Source: Physella acuta (taxonomy: Eukaryota > Mollusca > Gastropoda > Physidae). Taken from it: 64,000 nt of DNA. This document shows, in pieces, positions 32,977 to 44,900 of this stretch. A program made the translations under genes and the position numbers. Location: assembly GCF_028476545.1 (NCBI RefSeq), contig NW_026731788.1, positions 379,501 through 443,500 on the forward strand, given 5' to 3'. Within the stretch, counting starts at the first letter, position 1, and each line of letters starts with the position of its first letter. Under the pieces are notes generated by a model that was not told the origin of the DNA, searched no databases, and saw only the letters and a list, made by a program, of their open reading frames with translations.

Positions 32977-35900
32977 CTGGACAAGCAAAGTCAGTCAAAA
33001 TATGGGTTAGTATAGAACTGTATGTATAATTTTAAAGAAAAGTCAGTCAAAATATGGGTTAGTATAGAACTGTATGTAAGAAAAGTCAGTCAAATTATGG
33101 GTTAGTATAGAACTGTATGTAAGAAAAGTCAGTCAAATTATGGGTTAGTATAGAACTGTATGTATAATTTTAAAGAAAAGTCAGTCAAAATATGGGTTAG
33201 TATAGAACTGTATGTAAGAAAAGTCAGTCAAAGTATGGGTTAGTATAGAACTGTATGTAAGAAAAGTCAGTCAAAATATGGGTTAGTATAGAACTGTATG
33301 TATAATTTTAAAGAAAAGTCAGTCAAAATATGGGTTAGTATAGAACTGTATGTAAGAAAAGTCAGTCAAATTATGGGTTAGTATAGAACTGTATTATAAT
33401 TTAAAGAAAAGTCAGTCAAAATATGGGTTAGTATATAAATACGTAAAGTTTAAAGAAAAGCATGTGTTCCTAAGTAGTAAAGATATTTATGTAAACAAAT
33501 TTACAAATATGAAAACGTGCTAGATATTTAACTATCATATAGCCTCGCTGTGTTTAGTCCAGATAGAGTTTTAAAGTTATTTAATTAGACTATAATTAAC
33601 CTATCTTCAAATAGTTAACTAGCATGGACACTGGCTTGCAAAGAAAAGGCGGTCAAATGTTGGAATATGACTAGCCTACCTAACCGTCCAACCATTATTG
33701 ACATGTCAGTCCGACTATAACACACCTGACGGTCCAGCTATAACTGACCTTACAGTCCAGCTTTAACTGACCTAACTGTCCATCTATAACGACCTAACAG
33801 TCCAGGTATAACTTACCAAACAGCTGTGTCTGACCTAACTGTCCAGCTAAAACTGACCTAACTGTCCAGCTATAACTGACCTAACAGCTGTGCCTGACCT
33901 AACTGTCCAGGTAAACCTCACCTGTAGTTTGACGTATTGACCGTCTCCACGGGTTTCTTCAGACAGAAAATATTCCTGACGATGAGCGGCACCAGACCAG
34001 ATACCAAGGTGACAAACAGGTGATTGGCAGGTGAGATGTAGTACACGCTCCCGTACGCCATCACCACCATGAACACAAACAGCAGGAACAGCCCCACCTT
34101 GGCGAAGTCCAGTGTTGCCTGCAGCCACAGGAAATATAATAGATGCTTCATTAGCAAGTTATTAATTACGCTTTTTAATTTGCTAGTTTTAATTCCCCTT
34201 AGAGCCACATTTAAGAAAAAGTAACAATGGCATAGAAAATAATTAAAAATTAATTTAATTTAAATCTAAATAAAACATTGTGGGTAAAAAGGACCCAATT
34301 AACAATATTAATGTTAGTTGATGTAAAAAAAAAATTCAAAAGAAAAGATTTTGTTATATTTTAAGATATTTAATGTTAATATGCTTAAGTGATCTTTTTG
34401 AATGCCTATTATAGTATTAAAGATAGAAGTAGAGTTACACTTTAGCACTGGACAGTGGATATAACAGATAAAGTAGAATACTGTGACCAATAGATTCGAA
34501 AATAGAGTTGGGTAAGTTCATCCGTATCCATATTTACTTTCCCCAACGTGAGTAATCTACCCATCAGAGCTGGGTAGAATCAGGGACTCATGTATTTGTT
34601 GCGATACGAACCCGATACTTTCGGGTTAGCCGTCATCTGTTCTACAGCCCGGCCAGGCCGTGTCTAAGTTTCCCTTTCAATCCTGACGGTCTATGAGGCA
34701 AGTGAAGTAGAGTTCACTTGTTTCTGTGACCTCGGCATACGAAGAGATAGTGTGGTCAGCACTATGCCCAGCCGCCTTTACTTTACCTAACGTGAGTTAG
34801 GTACCCATCAGAGTTGGGTGGACTCAGGGATGGTCTACTGACTTGAACCCGGATTCGAACTCGAGACTTACGGGTTAGCAGTCTAGCTCTCTACCGCTAG
34901 ACCTCTCCGTTCCAGGCCGTGTCTAGCGATGCCTATTGGATGAGAATGTTAACACGGCGCCTACCTTGATGTAGTTCTCGACCAGGTTCCCCGGCGCGCC
35001 TGCGCAGTCCATGGTGCAACAGTGGAAGAAGAATTTCTTGGACATGTAGAGGATGTCCTCCCTGTTGAGAAACAGCACCAGCTGGCGGCCGTACAGGCTG
35101 ACCGCCTCGTTCTTGACCGTCATCAGGGCGTGGATCTTGGTCTCGGCCGGGCTAGGAGGCTCTCGCCACATCGTGACGTAGAGAGAGTGACGTTTCTTGG
35201 CTGGTTTATCTGGGGGATGATCCAGGGTAGTGTTAGTCAGTTCAATTATCACGGGGTGGGGTGGGAGGGGAGGGGGTATTGTAGGAGAAGAAGAGGAACA
35301 CAACTACAGCGATGCTACACAATTTAGAGCCCTTGTTACCTAGCAACGTATCACTGGCCCACCCTCTTGTTCTATATTTTAGACTGCCAGCCCCCAGTTA
35401 ATTGTCTAAATCAAAATACAAGATAAAAGAAGTAGAAAGCCATAGACGGCTAATTTTGGTGAGTTCAGATTGGTGGGTGGATTCTTAGGGGTATATCAAG
35501 GCTTTCTAATCACAGATCATTATTTTTTCAGACAAAATAGATCTTACAGTATGTGAAGAAAATATTTTAGAATTATTGAGATTTGTAATTTTTATTTTTT
35601 TATTTTTATCTAAATTTTTAAAAATTTAGATTTGGTATGTAATTTTTTTTTTTTTTTTTTTTTTTTTAATTATTTTATTTGCAATTAAAACAAGTACATC
35701 AACATCAAATTTTGTAACATAATTTTGAACACCAAATGAAAACGAAAGGTTTTGCAAATGTACATAATTAATATTTACATGATGTCATGTATTTGATTAA
35801 AAAAAATTGCAAAGGATGACAGTAAAAGGTCAAATGAAAGTGTCAGAAGTCTGGGTGGGGAGAGGAAAGGAAATTTTTAGAGAGGGTCAATGGGACAGTG

Positions 35901-38900
35901 AAGCATTTTCTATGTAGGGAAACAACTTAAGTTGACTAGTTGAAAGGGTGTTGTAGTGGTCGCATTGAGTTTTCAAAAGGTTGCTGTGTGAAAGATGATT
36001 TGTTTACCAGGAAAAATACCAGAGTTCTCACGAAGTACCTAACACAAATTTAAAATAACCAGAATATTTATAAGTATATATTGAAAGTGTTAACCATACC
36101 TTATACAAATATACTTAATGTCAAAAATTAATTATAGAAGGTGGGAAGGGTAGCTGTAATCAGAACAGCATATAATATTAATTTATGTTATGTTTTTACT
36201 AATTAAAAATAAATTGTCCTTTGGTTATTGTGTTACTATTGGTTTTCCCTCTTTTAATAAATGTACAAAGTTAACAGTTGTTTCCCTTGTATTATTTTCA
36301 AACGGGAAGTAAATCCATGTTAAACAATTCTAACTACATGAACATTGCAATGTGTATAAGCTTAATAAACAAAGATAGCATACGTTGTTGCATTTATTAT
36401 TATATATTACTATCATCTACATTTATTTATTTCTAAATTGTATATTGCGCTTTGGTGTTAAATGTTATCACATCACCTAACACGTTAAAATATCTCCCCC
36501 ACACCAGAATGGAAATCAGAGCCTGGGGATAAAAATCACGTGACTCCCGTCTTGTCCTCTCCCCCCTTGTATGTACCCCCACAGCCAGATTAAGGTTTTG
36601 TTTGTCATCTACTGATTTGTTTAAGTTCTTTAAATAACTAGAACTTCTATACAACTACACTTAATTAATGAAGCACAACCGAATATTTATTTACCAGTGC
36701 AATAGTTCTTGAGGTGTAACACACGAGTTTGTTTCAATCAGCTGCGTCTATTCAAACATACCGACCCACAAGAGATGACTGCACGTGTATGGAGGGCATG
36801 AAGTACTCACCTATCTGTTGGTTCACGGCCGGCTCTATGTCGTCATTGTCATCCAGCACCAAGGGTTCCGGAACGATCTGGAAGATTTTGTTCTGCTGCT
36901 GGTCAAGTGACTTGAGACACTCCCGTCTGATAGCCTCCGCCTCCTTCTGCTTGATGGTGTTGAGGAGGGAGGTGAAGAACAGGTCGTACTTCTCCCCCAC
37001 CTGACTGTACGAGTCCCGGATGTAGACCACAAACAGCAGCACCACGGGGAGAACGCGGTAGATGAAGTCGGCCTCCACCACCACAGTCACGATGACCATC
37101 GCCAACACGTGAACTAGGAAGTTGGTGCCGATGGTGAGTACGATGAAGACGAAGATGAGAGACACGAAGAAACCGAAGATGCGACAGAAGCTGAAAAACT
37201 TGAAACCGTGGGTGGAGGAATGGCATAATTTCCGGCTGCGTTGAAAACTCATTTTAACGGCTTGGATGAAAATACGCAGCGTCGGGGCTTGGATGATCAT
37301 GGAAAGGGTGAAATACGCAGGAACGAGAACCAACGAGAGCAGGAAAAACAGAGGAACGGTCAAAACTCCGAATTTTCTCACGGGGAAACAAAATCTTCGG
37401 ATCGTTTTTCTAGTCCACTTGATGTGACCGTGTAGGGTTTTCTTCTTCATGGAAACATCCAGAACTTCGTTGTACAGCTTGCTGATGGCCTCTTCCGTGG
37501 CGCCGTCGACGATGATTATGATGGTGTGGAGGATGTACATGGACGCCAACACGCCCACCGTGACACGGCCTAGAGTCTTGCCCAGGTAGAAGTTGAACAG
37601 GTGGGTCAGACCCCGGGTCTGGAAGGCTTCGGACATCTGCTGGTAGTCCATGTTCTCGGCCGTCATGGCGTACATGAAGGGGAGGGAGGGGAGCGCCAGG
37701 ATGAACATGACCAGGACGGTGCGCGTGGCTCGGAGCCAGACTTTCCAGGCCGGACATCGTCGGCACCAGACGGTGCCACAGAACGGCGCGTCGCAGCACT
37801 CTTCTAGAGCCTCGCTCTGGCGGATCTACCAATCAAACAAGTGTGTATATAGAGATAAAAATATACACATTTAGATATATTGTTTTTATATAAGCAGTTA
37901 TATTATACGAATGGTAACTAATATAAAGGCAAATCAAAATAGTTTGATAAATACTAGATGAGCACGTCACACCAGACACCTGACTAACGACTTACTTTAT
38001 ACCTGACAAACACCTCTAACTACACACCTGACAAACACTTTTTACCAGATACCTGACAAACGCCCTCACTTTGCACGTAACAAACATCCCTCACCTTGCA
38101 CCTAACAAACACCCCTCACCTTGCACGTTACACCCCTCACCATACACCTAACAAACACCCCTCACCACCTTGCACCTAACAACCACCCCTCACCTTACAC
38201 CTGACGAAGGCGTTGAAGAAGGACCTCCTGGCGTTTGTCGTGGACGCCCCCTCCACCAGCAGCTTGTCCATGCACACATTGTACGTCACCTTCCTGACGT
38301 CAGCAACGTACGGCTTCTCCGGCTCCAGACCCTCCACGTGATGGCTCAAGCGGGACATCTTCTTCCAGCTGGACATCTTCAAGACCTTGGCCCTGCCCTC
38401 GTCTCTAGCACAAGAAGAACCAAACAAAGGATATTAAAACAAGACCTTGACCCTGTCCTCGTCTCTAGAACAAGAAGAATCCAACAACAGATATAAAACA
38501 AACAACAGATATAAAACAGAAAACAGATATAAACAGCCATCACACGGGCATGAGGGGTGAGATATATTATGTAATATCAACAATTATAGAAATAACGCAG
38601 AGTTAGAGATTAAAATTTACTTTTAATAATACAAAGCTTATTACTATACGAGCACTTTTTACTTTCTCGTATATACGAAGTATAGAGAAAGTCTTGTAAT
38701 CGTGCAAAAAAAAAAATCGAGATTTTTGCAAATCTCGACGTTTTACATCTCACTGATACGGAAAAACATAATTTTGCAATCTTGTCCGTATGTCTGTGTG
38801 TCCGTGTGTGTGTGTGTGTGTGTGTGTCCGTGTGTAAACACGATAACTTGAGTACCGTTACAGCTAGGTTGATGAAATTTCATATACAAGTATTATATCA

Positions 38901-41900
38901 AAATCGTAGATCCGTATCAACTTTTGAGCGATTTCGGATAACCGGAAGTGGTACTTTTTCTACTTTGAATTTTTCAAAAGCCTATAACTTGAGTACTATT
39001 TCAGATAGATAAATGAAATTTCACATGTAAGTAAAAGATCTAATTCTCTACCTTCTGTTAAATTTTGAGTAATTTCCGTTGACCGGAAGTAGTACTTTAC
39101 GCTACTTCCGATTTCTCAAAAAACTAATGTAAATTTATAAAGTACTAATACTATTGCGCACTATTATACACACCTTTATTAGGCGTTCGCTTGGTGCGCA
39201 ATTGTTTTTTACTGAGATTCTATTCTATTTTTACAAGCTTTTATTTAACTCACTTCCTCTGTCGTCAGTCCAGACGGAAACGCATGAGTGAAAATTCGGA
39301 CAGTTCTACTTGACCGACACGATTCACAGTTGGCACGTGGGTCAAGACATGAAGACAATGCAATCTGAAACTAAATTTGACTTAATTGGATGCCTAATTG
39401 ATTTTTTATGAATTAATTAAAATTTGGACCGAATTAGTAGGCATGTCTAGCCAACCACACCATACGCGTCATCAATAGCTGCGCCATCACGACCACGTAA
39501 TGGCTGCGTTCAAAAACCATTGCGCGCCTACTGAACGTGATATTCAGTAGGCGCGCAATGGTTTTTAGTCATGTAACTCTATTGTAGATAAAACATGTAA
39601 AGTACTGAAAAAAAAATTCATAAAAAACGTTTTAATAACAAGCTTTTATGTAATGATGCACTAAAAAGTAGAAAATAAATTATAGACTACTATTTAAATA
39701 ACTATAAAGAAAAGCGTGGGTGTCTTCCATAACATTAGTAAAGGTATCCAATAGATACTAAAGTGACCCACGCTTTTCTTTATAGTTATTTAAATAGTAG
39801 TCTATAATTTATTTTCTACTTTTTAGTGCATCATTACATAAAAGCTTGTTATTAAAACGTTTTTTATGAATTTTTTAAAAGTTTCAGTATTTAAAATGGA
39901 TTAAAGATCATAACTATATCCCCAGTTACCATCCCCTGTTGTTTTATATAAGAATATTCGAGAAAGTTTAGGGGAGATCACTACCGGTTTATTATTATAG
40001 AATCTATGACGTGAAAAGCTACTATATTTGGGCTATGCGGGCGAAAACAGCGTTTTTTACGGCAGGTTGACATACCTAATATGACACGTAAATGCAGATA
40101 TTGCTTATTTAGTTTTTTCAAAATGTTCTTTACTTTGAATTAAATTGGAAAAAACAATTTATAACAATGTACGGTGTAGACGCATTTAATAATAACTTTG
40201 TTCTATGCTGTACGTTTAAAAGAACTATAACATTCTTTTCTTTTTCGTCGAGGTCTTATACTAGCACAATTACTAGAGGTTGGCGTGGTCGAGTCGGTAA
40301 AGCTCATGGTTGCTTTACCGAAAAGTCACGAGTTCGAACCCTCGGGCAGATGAGGCTCGTTAGCTGGGGACAGCCACTCTTCTAGGAGAGACAACTCCAA
40401 AATTAAACAACTGCTGCCTTGTAGTTTATTCTTGGTTGGACAAAAAGAAAAGCAGGCTGAAATCGGAGTCAATGGCCTCAATGACGCATAACCAGTTGAC
40501 ACCTAACGCTTAATTGTGTTGGAGGCGTGGTCGAGTCGGCAAAAAGCTCATGGTTGATAAATTCGAACAAAGTCTCGAGTTCAAACCCACTGGCAGATAA
40601 AACTCGATCCCCTTCAACACTAATAATTAAGCACGAAGAAGAAGATCTATTACTTCTTTTAACATCAGAAGCGAATGGTCGTGCAATCGGGGCTAAGCTT
40701 CGTTCATAGAAGACCGGATGTATGTTTTCTGGTTTAAGATGGCTGACGGATCTTTCTGCTCCGGAACTGCTTATTGGTAAAGTCAGAAGATAGAATGTGA
40801 ACAGGCTTGGATACATGGAACGCAATGTTGACACGGATCAAACTCAAGTAATGCATGTACTAGATCCGGTGCTACGGGTTTATAACAAAAGAAATAAAGC
40901 GAGAGTGATCTCCCCTAAACTTTCTCGAGTATTCTTATATTGACTTATATAACACTACGGGGGATGGGAACTCGGGAGATAGACATGATAATCCATTTTT
41001 TATTATTTAAACTTTTCAAAATAGAATAGAATCTCGTAGAAAAAAGAATTGCGCACCAAATGAATGCCAAACAATATGTGTATAGTAGTGCGGAATGTTA
41101 TTAATACTTTATAAGTTCACATTAGTTTTTTTTTTTTTGAGAAATCTGAAATATAACAATAGTAATACTTCTTACTTATAACATTATATAAATCACTTTT
41201 TTTTACAGAGGTTTATTTTCAAATGTGTAATTGTTATATACAAATCAATGCATATGCAGCTTAACTTGCCATTACATAAAAGTTTCTATGTTTAAGATAA
41301 TTAAATCTAATATCAGAAGATAAATATATCATTGGTCATTTTTTTATACATATCAATTTTAGGTGTACTTGTGTCAAGCCTATTGTCTTAGAGGATCCAT
41401 GATAAAAATCCTAAGTGAGATCAATTTAAAAATTCTGTTATCAGGTTGATGGCAATATTTTAATAACATTTTTACTTGAAATTTAACACAAGCACTAATA
41501 TTTTCTAATATTTTCTGCATTCAGGGGAAAGTTTTGAGCAATACAATCTGGAGAATCTGTCAGTATATAATTCCTGGTTCTGAGATATAGAGAATCTCTC
41601 AGTACACAATACGAAATGGGGAGAAAATACTCCGAGCATAAGAATATAATAATAAATATTGGAAGTTACAATAACAACTAATAAAGTCAATTCTTCTTCC
41701 ACATCTCTTAGGTAGAAATGATAAACTGCTGAAACAAGCAGCACATGGAAACAAAAGCTTCTGAAAATCTCGAAACTTTTTTTACCATCAAACCTGGTAT
41801 ATTGAATGTTTTACACAATTTATCAAAGAATGATCGTTTTTTAACTGTTGTATAACACTAAAATTAAACTTTCTTTCACAAATCTAATGAAACAACATCC

Positions 41901-44900
41901 AAATTAAAACAAATTCAAAGGTCACTAAAATGATAAACACTTTCAAGAATTCAGTCCAGATTGTAAATTAAATTTTAGCACTGTCTTGGACTTCTAGAGA
42001 TGCCCACTAATCTGATACTCATGTTTGTTGGCTGCAACTGTTGATGGAGGCTACTTTTGCTGTCTGTCTCGCTGCCCTTTACAAATATGCCCCCACTTCC
42101 TCGTGTTCGATTCAAAGCATGTCGATGACGAGACTCGTATAGAAATTTCTGTCTTTCTTTAGGAATCTTTCCTTCTGATTCTAGTTTAGCCCTGGCTTGT
42201 CTTCTCTTTAATATCCTGTGGTACTGCTTAGCATTGACGTACAGAGGCTCATCCCCGGTATCACTGGTCGGCATCTGGATTGGTTGGCCTGCTAGTTGTT
42301 GGGTTGGTAGATTGATCACTTGTATTCCCTGGGGAAGCTAAACTGGTTTGTTATTAGCATCAACAAGGACATAAGATGTTTGTCCATTGATTGAAACCTG
42401 GTTGAGAAAATCATCTGTGGGATGATGTTGGAAGATGAGCTGCCAATGGCTGGTGCTTGAGAAGGCTGGGCAGTCTGAGTTTGGTGCACATTTTGAAGGA
42501 CATTTGACTGGACTATTGATGCAACCTGAGTATTAGGAGCAAAAGATGCGTTAGAAATAACTTGTGGCTGTCCTGCTCTTATAGTCTGGAATCCTGCAGC
42601 CTGCTGAAAACTGGCATCAGCTTGTGCTACCTGTATGACATCATTTGATCCCATCTGAGCCACCTGCACACCATCTGCTGTGGTGATATACTGAATGCTC
42701 TGCACAGCTTGAGCATCTTCTGCACTTTGAACCACATTATTTACTGCCACTGTCACTGGCTGATTGGATGTGGGATCATAGATGGTGAAGTGCTGCTCCC
42801 CATCAGCCATTGCAGTCAACATTGGGATTTGACAGCAATGTTAGGCTCCTTTACCTAAAATATCTTTTGATTTCTCTCACTATTTAAAAGAATTCAGTCA
42901 CTACGTGTTGTTAATAAATATTCAAACTACGACCCCAAGGAGCCTATGATTCAAAAATTATTTTCTTTTAGTTGTTCAGAGAAAACGTATTTATATAAAT
43001 CACAATTTGAAATTCATGAAATATAAATGGAAAGTTGGTGGCCCCCATCAAAAGAAATTTCAAAACTTAACAAAAACAAAATTCAACGAAGCTTGTGCTT
43101 TTATTGATTTATAAAAGAAACGGGTTTATAAATTACGAACTAACAAAATAGAAATTCCTTTAAAAACATGTTTTAACAGTTTTAATTTATAAAAAACAAT
43201 TAAATTTTTACTTTTTTACTAGAAAATTCTTGAATTAATTTGCGTTTTAACTATCTTTATTTGCATATTTAGCGTTGTTTCCCTTAGACTGTTTATTATA
43301 TAAAAGGGGAGTAATCAATCAATTTAATAGAGTGCCTTCAAGAAAGAAGCAGTACATAATTTTATGTCTGAATACTGTTATTAACTGCTTATATCACTAC
43401 TTTTAATTGTTTGATATATTTTATTTTTGTGAAATTTCTTTTCTAAAATGGGTGTTGCTTGCTACATTAACTTCAATGACTTTTAGAATTCCTTTGCGGG
43501 AGTTCAGAACCAGCAGTCTTTAATACATATTTTAACCACAGAGTTTGTTTTCAACTGCCTTGATTCATGCAGGGGTAACAGTCATTCATTCATACCGTGT
43601 GTAACAGTCATTAATTTAAGCAGTGGTAACAGTCTGTTATTTAAGCAATGGTATCAGTAATTAATTCAAGCAGTGGTAACAGTCATTAATTTATGCAGTG
43701 GTAGTATTCATTAATTCATGCAGTGCTAACAGTCATCAAGTTATGCAGTGTGTAGCAGTCATTAATCTATGCAGTGGTAACAGTCATTAATTAAGGCAGT
43801 ATGTAACAGTCTATTTATGCAGGGGTAACATTAATTAATTCATGCAGTGTGTAACAGTCATTAACGCAAGCAGTGGTAACAGTCATTAATTTATGCAGTT
43901 TGTAACAGTCACTAATTTATGCAGTGTGTAACAGTCATTAATTTATGTAGTGGTAACAGTCATTAATTCATGCAGTAGTAACAAAGGTCAAGTTGCCAGA
44001 ACATTTTAACAACCAACCAAAACTTTCATCCTCTCTACTTCATCTACACAAGGACAATGGTAGCAACTACATACAAACATTTACCTGTATGTTTCAGGAT
44101 TGGTGGTCAGGATGAAATGAAACTTGAGCTCTCCTTTAGGATAAAACACATAATTGTTGAACCTGTAGAAAACACATAATTGTTGAACCTGTAGAAAACA
44201 CATAATTGTTGAACCTGTAGAAAACACATAATTGTTGAACCTGTAGAAAACACATAATTGTTGAACCTGTAGAAAACACATAATTGTTGAACCTGTAGAA
44301 AACACATAATTGTTGAACCTGTAGAAAACACATAATTGTTGAACCTGTAGAAAACACATAATTGTTGAACCTGCATAAAACACATAATTGTTGAACCTGA
44401 AGAAAATAAATTACAAATTCAGACAAAACCCAATCATTGCAATATAACCAAATATTAACTATTGAGGTATTTTATAACATTTTTCAATTTCAAAGTTAAT
44501 TTCAATTTTAAACCGATATTTTCAGGACCGGGTAAAAAGGTTTCGCATTCGAAAGTGATCATCAATATGGTAGAGGAAGTAGAGTTCAACTGTGCCCAAA
44601 AACCCGAAATAAAGAAAATCTGGCAGAACCTAAAGTTTACCTGTAACCTTCAGGTATGAACATAGGAAAATACAGGAACAAGATGCAGGTGATTGAGATG
44701 ATGAAGGCTCGCAGTGCCCAGACCCAATCGTCCTCGAACACGTCATCACAGTACAGTTCTTTAGAGTTGTCCAGCCCACAGCACCTGATAAGATCACAGG
44801 TAAATCAGGTGTGAATTGATGTGTGATTAGCTAACTAATTATAATATTGTACAAGGTTAAAGTGTAAATAATTAATACAAAATTTATTAGAATATACATT

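Larger units (their letters stand above)
39236..39876. mobile_element. Fold-back insertion inside the P element
   Basis: A segment of about 640 nt interrupts the P element. It begins ACAAGCTTTTATTTAACTCA, and ATAAAAGCTTGT occurs in inverted orientation near its right side. It contains a perfect 24-nt hairpin and a perfect 111-nt inverted repeat. The first 22 nt also occur at 7340-7361. It has no coding capacity. A non-autonomous fold-back or MITE-like element is likely; I do not know the superfamily. Confidence 0.6.

Noticed and set aside
36903-37226. Alternative-frame frames over exon 7 of G3, and similar ones over exon 7 of G4
   Set aside because: Shadows of the true exon, rich in His/Arg/Pro, with no support.
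40281-40360. Possible tRNA genes at 40281, 40522, 54331, 2870 and 3080
   Set aside because: A and B boxes are present, but acceptor stems do not pair well by eye and each is fused to a SINE body and tail.
44136-44426. Three overlapping frames of 92-100 codons
   Set aside because: Not separate genes; they are the three frames of the 26-nt acceptor array. Retained only as possible extensions of G3 exon 5.
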